Positions 1 to 11,346 of a stretch of DNA of 64,000 bases are shown here, piece by piece; within the stretch, counting starts at the first letter, position 1; each line of letters starts with the position of its first letter. Both the position numbers and the translations under genes were made by a program. The notes under the pieces are model-generated. The model searched no databases. It had not been told where the DNA came from and saw nothing but the letters and a program-made list of their open reading frames with translations. The stretch comes from Phytoseiulus persimilis (lineage: Eukaryota > Arthropoda > Arachnida > Mesostigmata > Phytoseiidae), in contig CM075101.1 in the NCBI GenBank assembly GCA_037576195.1, positions 34,410,001 to 34,474,000 of the forward strand. Direction: 5' to 3'.

Positions 1-2180
1 AGGTACGGCAGGACAATTCGGGAACCAAGAAAGACCGTCAATGGTGGAAGCGGATACGCTCTTCCATTCTAAGTAATCACGGTAACATGTGATTAGATGG
101 GCCCGATCGCGGCACGTTTCGCCCAGGCTGCGGTTGTGCCTGTGGATGGAAACCCTGTTGGAGATCCCAGCACAGGCATCCTATCGACGAGTCAGATTAT
201 CTCGAGATCAACGGGGTAAACGAGGCACCGCTCTCTCCCATGACTGAAACACTATCAGTCAGGGGATCAATCAGCCGGTGTTCCAGCGACTCGAAGTTGA
301 GAGGAAACAAGTTGCGAGATCTCTTGTTGGCAAATACAGCCTTAGACGGAGCAGGGGCGGCCGCGACCATCAGCGTCTAATCACTATCACCGAGGCGTCC
401 GTATCAATTGTAGCTATTTAGGGAAACAGCCTGGCTTGAACACGAAGCCGTGAAACTAAATTGTAGCGATTAGAGTATTCTACCGCATTCTCACTCTTAT
501 TCCTCACTCTACGATTCCGAGTTCCCTCGCATCTCAGCAGCGGCTGGTGGCGTCGTCCTATCCTCTGCTGTAGATTCCGATCGCAGTGCAGCGCATGCGC
601 TTTCCAACAATGGAAGTCACTGAAAAGTGGTTTGTTTCTCCTCGGGGATGATAGGGAACGGTACGTGCGCCAGATCCGGAGAAATGATTATCTACCTGAT
701 ACCCTTTGCGTTGCTGCCTTTGAGTTTGGTGAAGAATATCCAGAGCAACTGAAGCTGTGACAGATCTCGTGAGTTGTCTTTCGAGCAGTTCGAAGACGCT
801 GTCCCAGAGATGACACGAGAGGAGAAAACTCCGTCCGGCGAGACAAAGGAGCTCACAGAGGAAACATACTGGATTGAGTATGAGGTCAAGATCACCCATT
901 CCGACTCGTGAGCTCGCATCTGGAACTTCACCCGATTCCAACTTTTCAGCAAGTTGGAAGTTCAGCAAACATGGTCTTCCTTTAGTTTCGCTGCCTATCG
1001 CTACCTAGATCGATTCTGCGCTTGCAGTCGTGCCGAGTGCCAAGTGCGTGAGAGTCGGAGCCTCGTTTCGCAATGACTCGCCGAGTCAATTATCCAAATG
1101 AGGAATGACTGCGGTGATTTGATGCGCAATAACGGACAATCGAAAATAAGGCTGACTTAGTGGGGTCATTCCTGGGCGTCGTAGAGTTTTAATAGCGAAG
1201 CAGCATTGCGACATGTGCGAACCCAAATAGAGACAGGACATCACTGTTTTCACAATGATCACGCCGATGACGCTGACGGCATTCCAGAAGCAACGAGCTT
1301 CTTTCTTTAAGTGAGACTCCAGTTGGAAACCAACCGAGAATCACGAAGTGTTCTGCGCTGTCATAGTCCGCGAGAATGGTCATATTCGATCGACCCACGG
1401 AACGATGCCTCCCGCTCTACATAACTCTTCGAATCACCGTTTCTCAACCTTCTCACCGCGGCCCTCCGTCACCTGAGGTACGAAAGGATGAGCAGACCCG
1501 TCTCCAGTATCAGCTCCAGTAGAATGCGTGGAGCAAAATGTACACAAATACCTCACTGCGATTGAGATCTTTCGGAATAAGCAATAATCCTAGTCAATGG
1601 GATAGACGAGTCTTCTCCCTCGACCAATCCGGGGTTTCGGCTCAGTCAGGAGCAATCTGAGGTCTACGTGGGTACATGTGTCCCCTGATGAATCGCGAAC
1701 CGTCCTGATTTGAGCAAACACGTGGATGCAAAACTGGGTCACAATGTGTTCTAGTCTTGGTTATCAGTTCGAACCTCATACGAATCAGTCAGGGAAGGTT
1801 GAGACGATGGAGAAAGAAATTGAATTTCACTCAAATCCGCTCAGCTCGATCTTTGCTAGTCCGCTTGTGATAGAAACTGCTGAATTGGCACTATGATCCA
1901 CCATTTATTTCATTCCTGCGACCCCAAGCTGTTGCTTCCTCGAGATGGCATAGATGTTCATGCACGATGACCGAGTCGAAGCCTCGAACCGTTCCTTTCG
2001 GATCAATTCCATCCTGAATATTTCCAAGGAGCATGATGAGCGGTGAGAGGGCAAACGTGGCAATACGCAACACACCAATGAATCTCCGTTAGTCGATTGC
2101 CGAGGTTTGATACGGGTAGAAAAAGAGCACGCCAGCGCCACTCTGAATCATAGTGAGTCCTCCTGGTTGCTCCGTCATCA
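1..2180. other. Coding-like fragments, no gene resolved
   Basis: No family is recognised here. On the plus strand a stretch opens at an ATG at 97 (MGPIAARFAQ...) and runs to a possible donor near 219. A second open stretch, 573-760, follows a good acceptor and contains a charged segment ending EFGEEYPEQLKL. On the minus strand, open frames lie at 558-968 (136 codons, one hydrophobic Leu/Cys-rich patch), 1189-1398 and 1891-2073. The minus-strand piece at 1891-2073, with a hydrophobic start (TFALSPLIMLLG), sits just beyond the end of EXOSC8 and could be the last exon of another gene. Opposite-strand frames overlap, so I cannot tell which is coding. Confidence 0.25.
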
Positions 2181-2186
2181 TGACTT

Positions 2187-3310
2187 TTATTTCAAACCAG
2201 CTCTAATATTCCGCGAATGCCTTTTCGCTTCCTCCATCATGGTCTGCAGCTGTTTTGGGTTGACGAAAGCTCCCCCACCCTTGTGCAAATGTACGACAGA
2301 GTCGTCTTCGTTCAGTACGATCACAGACTCGCCGCTCGATAGCAATGTTTCCTCGTGGCTCATATCAACTACGAGCCTATCATTGATTATGCCGAAGTTC
2401 ACGCCGATGGGCTGCGTACATTTCACCTGAAAATACGAGCCATTGATTGTCTCTGTTCTGGGCACAAAATTCACTCAAAGCAGTTTTTAGGCCCTCGCGT
2501 GACTGATAGCCGCGAAGTATGTTACATTTATTGGAGTCAACATCGCATCGGGAGAACACCGTCGGCCGTACCGTTTGAAATTCGTCATCCACGTTCAGCG
2601 AATCCAGTTCGAGATCGTGACGAGCGCCTGGCAATTTCAGCGACGCTAAAGCTCCAGTGATGGCAGCTAACGAGGCGCCGATGAGATTTCCATCATAATC
2701 GAGACATGTGATGGTTACATGCAGAACCCAGAAGAACCGATCTGAGATGATGGCTGGTTGGAATGCCTCTGCCGCCACCAGTATGTTCTGTAGTGTCTGA
2801 GACACCGCCTGCTCTTCCTCGGATGGATTCGAATACCTTCAAAACGAACGTGTCCCTCGCTACGTTTCCCTCGTTATTGGTCCATAGAGTTTCAAAGTTC
2901 TCGCGAGGTAACGTTCACTCACCCTATGTTTTTGAAAGGCAGCTTCACCTCGACACCAATGTTCACGCTTGTCACACCGGGCTCGCTGAGCTGAGTTTCC
3001 GCGATTTCGCCTCTGAGCCCACAGATTACACAGGTGTTGCCCAGTCTCACTAACGAAGATCCATCGGCTGTACCAATCGAGCCTTGTGATATTTCTATGG
3101 CCCTGGAAGGAATTCGTCTCGAGTCTCTTCGATTGCAACATGCTCTTCGACTCCATGATCGAGAATGATTCCTAGAGAGATTCGGTGGCGGCTAGATGGA
3201 AGATTGGATTCTGCTTACCGGTGATTGTCAAAAGTTCGACCATCTTTCCTCTCGAATCTGCCTTCAGCGAGTTCCGCCTGGCTCTGCAGGATCCGAAGCT
3301 CCTCGGCCAT
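2187..3310 (-). CDS. EXOSC8: Exosome complex component RRP43 (EXOSC8), RNase PH-like subunit
   Basis: This is a core-ring subunit of the RNA exosome, which degrades and trims RNA from the 3' end; ring RNase PH-like subunits of animals are not themselves catalytic. The start is the ATG at 3310 (MAEELRIL). Exon 1 (3219-3310) carries RKDGRTFDNHR, matching the family's RPDGR element. It joins exon 2 (2922-3102), which reads IGTADGSSLVRLGNTCVICG, the hallmark RNase PH-fold strand. The spacing between DGR and the TADG motif is 14 residues, as in human EXOSC8. The third segment (2805 down to about 2550) has WVLHVTITCLDYDGNLIGA, and the last (about 2474-2187) has QPIGVNFGIINDRLVVDM and LHKGGGAF. Introns are about 100 bp. 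The gene lies head-to-tail downstream of NDUFB10. The identity is secure; the last two internal splice sites are approximate. Confidence 0.88.
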
Positions 3311-4016
3311 GGCACCGAAACGGACGTGGGAATACTCGCAATCTGAGAGCTGATTTCGCTGTAGCAAGATGATCAGAGTCGGCGAGCGAGTCTCATTGCC
3401 TTCGATTTCTCTCACAAACCATATCACGAGTGTATCCAGGGTGAGCGAGCCGCCATGTGTTTTCATTGTTAGTAAATAAGCGGTCGAGCAGACAGCTCCT
3501 CCGCGCGCGTTGCTCTCCCAGTCCTAACAATACTCTCATAGACGGGAAGTGCCATCGGGGGCATGGTGAGACCAGCGCCCGAATCCCCGTTTCACCAAGA
3601 ATGTCGGAGTCGGAAACCTCGGAGAGACACATAAGATCGACATGGACCCCGACGAGATGAGGACGTTTCTCGGCCTTCTGAAATAAACGAGTCTCGTGCC
3701 TCGGCCGAGGCGCTGCAGGAAAACGCCGTCATCCCATACGCCTGGCCTGAGTCAACAAACAGAGACCACTCCGCTGCCACATTTCTGAGATACCGTAATG
3801 GGGAGAACACTTTGGAACTACTCATTCGAACCGGGATGACACGACTCTATTGTCCCGTCATGACTCATGACGGGACATGAAGGACTCATTGCGGTGAATG
3901 TCGAGTGCGTTGAGGAGCCGACCCGAGACCCGACCGCCGAGATTCGCTCGCCTAGAAATGAGCCACCCAATTCTTTCAGTAATGCCTAAGCGTCACGAGC
4001 CGAACATGTTTATTTT
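3311..4016. other. Spacer between EXOSC8 and NDUFB10 with unassigned open frames
   Basis: A minus-strand frame opens at an ATG at 3825 (MSSSKVFSPLRYL...) and runs 77 codons to about 3592. Another minus frame runs into the EXOSC8 start from 3466. Neither matches a family I know. Either could be an upstream exon of EXOSC8 or a separate short gene. A perfect palindrome lies at 3851-3877 (listed separately). Confidence 0.25.
3851..3877. repeat. Perfect 13-bp inverted repeat centred on an AP-1-type site
   Basis: The two arms, TGTCCCGTCATGA and its exact reverse complement, are separated by one base. The centre reads ATGACTCAT, the classic bZIP (AP-1/GCN4) core TGACTCA with symmetrical flanks. It lies in the spacer just beyond the 3' end of NDUFB10. 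It may be a dimer-binding site or a hairpin in RNA, or may have arisen by chance; no function is shown. Confidence 0.55.
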
Positions 4017-5173
4017 CTAGCGTGGTACATCGTCCATGTTGAAATACTCTTCACGATCAACGAATTTGGGTGGATTGGGGGTGTAGTTTTCGCGTATCCT
4101 TCTTTCGACGATAAGGCGATGTTTCTGTTTCATCAGAGCCATTTGTGCACTCAGTTTGATTCCCATGTCCCCATATTTTATGAAGAGGTTCAACTCGGCG
4201 TCCTCGAAGTCCTTCGTGACTTTCGCGCATCGGGTGAAGTGATCGGGGCCTTCTTTCCAAATGCAGTCGTCACGTCTCCTTCTGAGGATCCGGAGGATAT
4301 TGGTCTCCACCGTCCTGCGAAGTTTCAGGATAAGCTTGACACCGACGCGAATTTCAGTTCGACGAAACAGGACCTCATCGTGAGCGAATGATGAGATCGC
4401 CTATTTTCACTTCGAGAATCCATTGTTCCTAACATTCTTTCAGCTCGGCAATCCAAAGAGTCTCACCTGTCTCGTTTGAACTGCTCCTCGGCCTCATAGA
4501 TGCACGGAAAATCATCCATGTAGCAGTCATCGATTTCGGGCACTCGACGGAATTTTTGATGGTACCATGGGTAAGGTTCACCTCTATTCGGCAACACGAT
4601 TTTCTCTGTGGAATAGGGGAAACTGAGGAATATGCGGTTCGCAGATCTTGGTCCGTGAAGATAACGGACAACGACGACCGTGCAGGAGAGGGTCTTCGGA
4701 GCGATTAGAGCTTATGGTTTCTCAGCTGAAGATCTTGTTCGAGATTCCAGCCAGCATAACACTTAAGAGCTCAGGGAGTCTGATTCTATTCCGAAATCAC
4801 CCGAGACGAGCAACGGCACCGTCTGAGAATCAGAACACCCAAGATCTCAATGAGGGACTGTGAGTAACTCAGAGACTCTGGCTCCAGCGCTACGACAAAC
4901 GACTGAGTTCTTGGAATCTTGAACTCAACGATTCCCACGGAACGATAAAACCAACTGAGGGAACCCTGAACGCCTCGCATGACCTGGGCGATGGGGTTCA
5001 CCGGAGTTCACTACGAAGATGAGCGGATTATACGAGAAGAGCGGAGGGCCTGCGACTTGGCTGCGAGTTGATGTCATACCTCGGATGAAAGTTGCCGGAG
5101 CCTCGAAAATGTTGAGGAAGTTATAGGTGAGGCGCCCGAAAAATGGCATCGGACCATCCGGTTTTTCTGGCAT
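4017..5173 (-). CDS. NDUFB10: NADH dehydrogenase 1 beta subcomplex subunit 10 (NDUFB10)
   Basis: This is an accessory subunit of mitochondrial complex I, on the intermembrane-space side of the membrane arm. The start is the ATG at 5173. Exon 1 (5080-5173) encodes PMPFFGRLTYNFLNIFEAP, matching the family's N-terminal helix. Exon 2 (4467-4605) has WYHQKFRRVPEIDDC and PCIYEAEEQFKRD, nearly colinear with human NDUFB10; the two cysteines (DDC-x6-C) are the conserved pair expected to form a disulphide. The 3' exon has DDCIWKEGPDHF followed by a helical region rich in Lys and Arg, ending at 4017. The cysteine that human NDUFB10 carries in its LKAC segment appears to be absent. The junction between exon 2 and the last exon was not resolved: simple splice choices do not keep phase, so a short exon may be missing. 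The gene lies upstream of EXOSC8 on the same strand. Confidence 0.88.
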
Positions 5174-5881
5174 TGCGGCTCGAGGAACGGAAAGTTTCCC
5201 TCTATATGATCAAAGTATTTGTTGGAAGAGGTCACTTTGACTACCACCGCTTCCTAGGGTGGTCGCTCAGCCGCGCAACCAACTAGATCCTGGACACCTC
5301 AGAAGAGGCGAACCGCGCTAGCAGGATAGTCAAGTCCACCCAAGCGCGTATACTAGGAAAGGAGCTCTGTGTAGATTCGTCGCTTCCCTGATGTCGGTCA
5401 GGTGCCCTCACTGAATATCATCTCACATATGAAGAACATTCTATCGGCCGCAGAGCTGTGAGCTTTGATTGTAAACAAACCAGCCGAGCTTTATGATGGG
5501 GCACAGGGAGCGGTTTTCTGCGTCACCGTGTCACGAGAAATTCTGGTTCTCCAAGAATAGATGTGTGGGTCCATGGAGATCACAGTCCTCGAGTCAGCTT
5601 ATCTGAGCTGAGAGCTGACTTGGAAACATAGCTGCGTTTCAGAGCGTTGAAAGAAAAGTGGATCTAGAAAATGCATCCATCTGATGTAAACACGTAGAGC
5701 TTGTGGCGTGAACCCTTTCTGCAGGTGCCGCAGCTCATAACAGTGAATGCTGTGTTGATCGACTCCCGCTAGTTTATTGTGGAACTGATATGAAACCAGC
5801 GATTTGACTTGTGAATTCGAAGACTGACAGGGTCGGAGGTTCTAGCTGCCCTGCGAAGACTGCGAGAGACAAGTCTTCGAA
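5174..5881. other. Intergenic region between divergent NDUFB10 and MED6
   Basis: NDUFB10 (-) and MED6 (+) start about 700 bp apart and point away from each other, so this stretch must hold both promoters, possibly as a shared bidirectional one. I see no long open frame and no obvious TATA box at a useful distance. Confidence 0.5.
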
Positions 5882-7182
5882 ATGTCAGCGAAAAATGATT
5901 CGAATCCACCTAATCCTCTGGGAATATCCTGGCACGATAGTGCCTGGATCAATGTCCTGGACGGGAGCAATGTCCTCGATTATTTCTCCGATAAATCCAA
6001 TCCCTTTTACGATCGAATGTGCAACAATGAAATTGTGAGAATGCAGAAGCTTGATCCTGAAGTTATGAACGACATGACCGGTCTGGAATACATTCTGTTG
6101 CATGTCCAGGACCCGATTTTGTATATAATTCGGTGAGTACACCTTTTTGGATTGGAAGCTCCTATTCTCCCCGTCTCCCAAACGTGCCCAGCTTAGTAAT
6201 CCGAAGCGTTCTTTTCTCGACTCTGCCTAACTAGTGAGGTGAAGGATCTTCGAAGTCCCTCCTCCAATAACTCCAGGAGTCTCTCATCTCTTGATCATCT
6301 ATGGGTTCTCGTGAAACATTCCAACCGCTTTCTTGCAGGAAACAACACCGTCACAGCAGAACGCAGGTGACACCACAAGCCGATTATTACGTTTTGGCAG
6401 GCGTTGTTTATCAAGCTCCGGATCTCAATACTGCCCTGAACTCGAGACTGCTTTCTACGGTTTTCCATCTCCAAGGCGCATTTGAACAAACTCACTCCTT
6501 CAGCCGGTTAGTATGAGAACTTTTCCCGGTTCTCTAGTTCCCTGAGATCGGGTCGCGACCGCCTTCCACTCTCTGTTATCCGGCTGAACCTCTCAGCCAG
6601 CCCTCAGAAGTGTCCCGGAATCGCCTTTCGGTATTGCTTCAGTAACACTCCCTATCGCCTCGCAAATCCCATTGCGGGCGGTGGGCTTGGGTCTTAAGAT
6701 TGTTCAGATCTAATTCTGATATAAATTAAATCCTCCTTCTCTCTATTCCACTCTATTCAGCATTTACTCTCTTTTACTCTCTTGAAACCGAGAATGAAGA
6801 TATTTCCTACCGCAGGTACCATCCATCGAGAGGCTACTGGTGGGATTTCGGCAAGGAGGAGGAGGCGAAAAAAGACAAAGCGTCGGATCAAAAAGAGAAC
6901 GGGAGTTTATTCCAAAGACGGCGTGTCGACCTCCTGCTCGGGGAGCTGGCTCAACGATTCCCTCCGAAGATAGCAGCGCCACCTCCACCGGTCGTAGCAC
7001 CGGCCCCCGTCGTGGCAGCACCGAATACTACCCAAGCAGGGAGTGGAGCTCCCGCGCCAACCCAGAACGGTAACGCCGTCTCAGCAACCAACCATGCGGC
7101 GTCCCAGCCAACCAACCAAAAACCAGGTCTAACTCGACATATAGAGAGCGGGAATCCAGAGAAAAGGGCTCGTCTCAACTGA
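5882..7182 (+). CDS. MED6: Mediator of RNA polymerase II transcription subunit 6
   Basis: MED6 is a head-module subunit of Mediator, the nuclear complex that links activators to RNA polymerase II. It has three exons: 5882-6132, 6339-6506 and 6816-7182, with clean GT-AG introns of 206 and 309 bp. Exon 1 from ATG 5882 reads [19 protein letters not shown], then [20 protein letters not shown] and [14 protein letters not shown], all diagnostic of MED6. Exon 2 has [19 protein letters not shown]. Exon 3 has [19 protein letters not shown] and [19 protein letters not shown], followed by a Pro/Ala-rich linker and a basic end PEKRARLN, close to the vertebrate C-terminus. The first two junctions restore an Arg codon, as expected. 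Length (about 260 residues) is normal. A polyadenylation signal follows at 7195. Confidence 0.95.
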
Positions 7183-7194
7183 ACGTGACGGTCA

Positions 7195-7200
7195 AATAAA
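7195..7200 (+). terminator. Polyadenylation signal for MED6
   Basis: AATAAA starts 13 bp after the MED6 stop codon, in the right orientation and followed by an A-rich run. This implies a very short 3' untranslated region. Confidence 0.55.
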
Positions 7201-7815
7201 AAAACGGTTGTATTTATCTGTTCATATACTAAGCAAGTGCTTGCTTTACCTGGGAACGTGAGGGTGATATGAGCCTCAACGAAGACCGCTCCCGAACGTG
7301 GGAATGTCAGGACCCAAAACCAGTTGAAGGCAACTCTACTCATGCCACCGCTTGTCTCTGAGTTTCCTATCCTGGAATGGATAATTATGCACAGCGCGAT
7401 GAAGTTTTGTTTCGAATTCGAGCAACAGGCATTAGTCATGAGTCAGACTACTCATGCTCACATCGATTTTCTTCCGCTCAGCAATTCAACGTCCACATTC
7501 ATTTTCGGATGACGTTTAGTACACACCATCCACACGATTGCTTGAGAAGAGCGTTCAGATCTTTCAAAAAACAGAAAGGTTGCCCTCTGCGACCACAGCC
7601 AGGAACATCCCGATCATCGCACCACGACAAGAACCTTGATGGGAGGTAATGTAATTTGAGAACCGACACGGACTTTCAGATTGTGTCTCGTTGCAGACGG
7701 AGGCTGACGCTTGAACGGAAAGTTTCTGACCCGGGCGATTCAGACTGGGACGATCTGATAAATCATCATCATCGATCAGATAAATTCCACAATGACGCGA
7801 CTTTGGAGACCATTC
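7201..7815. other. Unassigned stretch downstream of MED6
   Basis: Open frames of 60-90 codons lie on the plus strand at 7377-7649 and 7656-7883. A minus-strand frame across 7240-7360 reads like protein (VAFNWFWVLTFPRSGAVFVE). It might be a 3' exon of the minus-strand gene at 7816-8535. No family recognised. Confidence 0.2.
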
Positions 7816-8535
7816 CTAGAAATTTCTCTCCACTCCGACGTTGTTGGGTTGCCATCGAAGCCACAGCTCAATCTGTCCACTGAAGTTTGGCATCGCTTTT
7901 GATGAAACGCCCTTCTCTCTGATGCATACTTTACCATCGACGTGGATTAGAATGGGGCTTTCTACGGTGAGGCCCTTATCGGGCCCCAAAACGTACTTAT
8001 GAACGAAGAATCCGCTTTCGCTTGATTGTCCAAGTATGCGCCGTTCATGGGACTCGTTCCCACACGCAAGCTCGCGAGACAGCCATTGATCCCAGCTCTG
8101 ACGAAAACGTCCATTTTCTAGCCGCACTCCAAGAAATAAGTGGCCATCGATCCATCACCTATGAGACGTTGCGAACCCGTTCGATGACACAAATCATAGA
8201 TTCCGAGCTGAGCTCCGATTTTCCCATTGGGTGAGCTGCCTACCCCGTTTCAGTTGTCCAATCCAAGCGTGCAGAAACCCCTCACGAATTCTGGATCGAT
8301 TGATGCTCATTCGAAGAGCTACGATCCTGACTTCCAGGGAATTCCGCCGAGAGAGAGGTTCAAATCCGGAGTTCCTTGTAGCTGACTCGGGAACCAGTTG
8401 CCTCACTTTTACTCCGTATGGAGACATAAAGGTCGATGGTTGAATCGATTCTTGCTTATTCAGCCATTTCGAATCGTCCTGTTTCGAGGAATCCCAAGCT
8501 CGATGAAGCTCCGAGTCGTATCGTAGTTCCTTCAA
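7816..8535 (-). CDS. Unrecognised two- or three-exon gene
   Basis: I do not recognise this gene. The first segment starts at an ATG near 8535 (MKELRYDSELHRAWDSSKQ), passes through MSPYGVKVRQLVPES and SRRNSLEVRIVALRMSINR, and reaches a plausible donor near 8245. The last segment, 8127-7816, reads VHKYVLGPDKGLTVESPIL, IHVDGKVCIREKGVSS and IELWLRWQPNNVGVERNF before the stop. Alternating hydrophobic and charged residues suggest beta strands. There is no clear signal peptide or membrane helix. The middle junction is uncertain. Competing plus-strand frames are shorter. It could be an arthropod-specific protein. Confidence 0.35.
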
Positions 8536-8549
8536 TTCGTTGATTCATT

Positions 8550-9130
8550 ACGAGTGGTCCACTCAATACTTGACGGCAGCTGCCCCAGAAACAACAAACC
8601 ATTTTCAGTTGAGGCTTTTGATCGGGGCGGGGGAAAGCTCCCAGCGAACATTCGGTTCAAGCCCCGGGCAGCGTTCGCACATGAAATTCTTGGTTTGGAT
8701 CTAATAATAGTGGAGCGTCTCTCGCGGAAGCGTTCGAGATCGTCCGTTCGGAGAAGTACGACTTGGACTGAATGTTCGCGAATACGGAAGTAGCGGCGAA
8801 ACTTCGGCTGCGTTTAGCTCGTGCCGCCACTGCTCGCTGGCCTAGCGGAGCGCTGACATTCGAAAAAAGCGCCACCTCTCTCAAGCTTGGGCACGCCGAA
8901 TGTCAACAATCTGATCCAAGCAGTCAAGAACCAACTGCTCTCGAACAAGGTACGTGACTCATTATCATTACCTGGAGGTTCCGCGTTCTCGATGATAGCA
9001 TGGCAGCTGGATTCTGGAGCTTGACTGCAATGGACTTCATCGGCGGTCTCAAGGTGCAAGTCCAGCTGGCTCGCGGCATTCGGGGCCGAAACCTTCCGGG
9101 ATGACTGTTGACCAGATGATTTCCGTGGAG
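8550..9130 (+). other. Probable plus-strand coding segments, unresolved
   Basis: Several consecutive pieces look spliced. One at about 8690-8769 reads FGSNNSGASLAEAFEIVRS. Another at about 8889-8949 reads LGTPNVNNLIQAVKNQLLS and ends at a good GTACGT donor. A possible last piece at 9037-9103 reads FIGGLKVQVQLARGIRGRN before a stop. No family recognised, and the order and phase of the pieces are not proven. Confidence 0.25.
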
Positions 9131-9522
9131 AAGCTTCTCAAAATTGTTTGTTCAAGCTCGGCGTCTTACTAGACAAACCCGAGGACATTGTGCCTTTGTC
9201 AATTGTGCCACGCAGGAATTTTCCCCTGTCTCAGCTCTGAGCTCCCGAACATGTTGCAACTCTGACGCAATTCACCAATATTAGGTCAATTGACTAAATC
9301 TCAATTACTCTGTCTGTCCTCTCACGTAATTGTGCGAGCGAGAAGTCGCACTGATACGCGGAATTTTTTTTCGCCTCTGTCGTTGACTATCTCTATTGCA
9401 AGCGAAGACTCTTGGTGCAGGGCAGCTCGATGAATCACCACCGGTGTCGAAATTCACTTCACTAGCTTCTCCACCGCCGCGAACGCAAGCGAAAAAAAGT
9501 GAGAATATTCGTTATGTTAGGA

Positions 9523-10197
9523 ATCGAATCAGTTCGACACGGTTTTCGAAGTCTGTTTCACGTTCCTGATCACCCTGATGTTCGTCATGAGCGGGTCAAG
9601 TCGATGCACGCATTCTCAACCTTACCATCCCAGCGAACGATCGGAAGCTGCAAGCTCATATCCGATTCGACCATGTGTGGAAGCTCCGAGAGAGGTGGTG
9701 CTTACAAAGTTTTTGCGGGCAACAGTCGACGATCCACGTAGCTCGCATGATATCCAATGACTGCCACACAAATGTATGAAATACGAACTATCCAGATGGT
9801 GAGAGCTTCCCGAGGGCCACTTTGTGGCGAGTTCGACTTCATGGAGCGAGACGCTCAGGTGTTCCACTGCAGCGCCTCACGCCTCAAAGTGAGCTTTTCA
9901 GGAAACGAAACTCACGAGAGACTTCTTCATTTTTCCAGAGATAAAATGCCAAGTGTCGTGGTAGATGCTCACACTGGCAACGTGCTAGTTGTTCATCGGC
10001 GCTCGCTGGGAATCGCGAGTGTCTTGTTCTTCGTAGCGCTGGTGTGCTTCATATTCGGTTGGTGGAGAATTCGATACCATTTTCCCCATGATTCTGCGCT
10101 CATTTTGAGTCATTCAAACGTAGTACTTCCGTGGGAGTTGTCTGAACCCTGAGGGCTAGTGCCATCTCGGAGAAATTTCTAAATCAATATCTCTCAG
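9523..10197 (+). other. Probable upstream exons of the PPSY membrane protein, or a separate gene
   Basis: A frame opening after an acceptor at about 9522 contains a hydrophobic segment (FEVCFTFLITLMFVMSG) that could be a signal anchor. A second open stretch at 9757-10152 contains a strong membrane helix (GIASVLFFVALVCFIFGWW). Phases between these and the certain exons at 10198 onward do not join simply. They may be alternative parts of one gene or belong to another. No family recognised. Confidence 0.25.
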
Positions 10198-10633
10198 CCA
10201 GTTACTCTGGAAACGAGGCCGTCTCCGAAGGCTTATACTCCTTCGGTTCGCTGTGCTGTCTCCTTCTCCTCGTCGTTCTACTGTGGCGATGCTGCAGGTG
10301 CTGTTGCGCGGCCCGGACTGCGGAGGCTACTGGATATGTCGTCGTTCAAAGTGCACGAGTGAACACAGTGAGTATGAGTCCGTCGCCCTAATCGAATGGT
10401 CAGGTTCCAAGAGATGCGACGAACGAGAGAGAGAGAGTATAGAGTGCTGAATCCGTCCTTAACTTTCCCAGAATGCTCAAGCGCCTCAGGCCTACCCTAC
10501 TCAGAATGCGCCACCACCCCTCATGGCTGGCGTTCAGCCCGCGTACAACCCAAATCTCGCTCCTCCAACAGCGATTCAGGCCGATGCACCTCCCTCTTAC
10601 GCGGACGCGATCGGCATCCCTATTAAGCAGTGA
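10198..10633 (+). CDS. Small Shisa/CYYR-like single-pass membrane protein, C-terminal exons
   Basis: Two exons (10198-10367 and 10472-10633) join in phase. The first encodes a membrane helix, SLCCLLLLVVLLW, followed directly by a cysteine cluster (RCCRCCCAAR), typical of palmitoylated juxtamembrane segments. The second encodes a Pro/Ala/Gln-rich cytoplasmic tail with repeated short Pro motifs, ending APPSYADAIGIPIKQ. PPSY is a class I WW-domain ligand, the motif by which Shisa-like, CYYR1 and WBP1-type proteins recruit NEDD4-family ubiquitin ligases. Membership in this loose group is inferred from architecture, not from a conserved domain. The extracellular N-terminal exons lie upstream and are unresolved. 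A possible polyadenylation signal is at 11164. Confidence 0.55.
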
Positions 10634-11346
10634 ATTCAGGTCTGGCAAATCTCATGGAAAAACTGCAATGCGGAACCGGGTTATTCCACCGGCATCTTCG
10701 TCAAGGGGATCACCGATGTCGCTCCTGATCTTACTCAGATGCATAGTGACTAATTGTCGTTCAAAAATTATGGCGACTGGTAATGTTACATATTGATGTG
10801 GATGTACAGAAGTGTGTTCCAAGTGTAAATATTTGAAATGTGTCGTAGACTCCTGTCCTTCCGGAGGGTAGGGATGGAATGTAAATGCAGGCGGATACGC
10901 TCAAAACAACGTGTTTGTGGGAGAAAAGCAGAACAGTATTCATCACAGGGAGCTATCTGTCGGGTGGAGTTCCTCGAGCAGGTCCCGACAGATACGGTTC
11001 TCGCGTCCGCAACAACTTCCTCGCAAGAGCTTTACTTTGGCGATTTGCGCTCAGTCTTAACTTCTAATATCTTCTTATTACCTTTAAGTGTTCAAACTTT
11101 GCACGATTTTTAATGGAAAGCAACTTTCTCATTGGAGGCATTTCTTCACTGAACTTCACTAGAAATAAACGATCATCTAATCAGAAGCGTTCCCTGGGAG
11201 TCGTTATCCGATGCGTAGGCCCTCCTAGGGCGCATTGAGCCGATGTTCGTCAAGGCACATGTTCTGAGTCGAGGTATTCCAGCTGATCTTGATAACCTCT
11301 GTCCTCGCCGAACCAATCGGGAGGCTATCTCTCTGATTCAACCAGG

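Noticed and set aside
6951-7439. A 162-codon minus-strand gene overlapping the end of MED6
   Set aside because: It is the antisense shadow of the Pro/Ala-rich MED6 C-terminus continued into the 3' flank.
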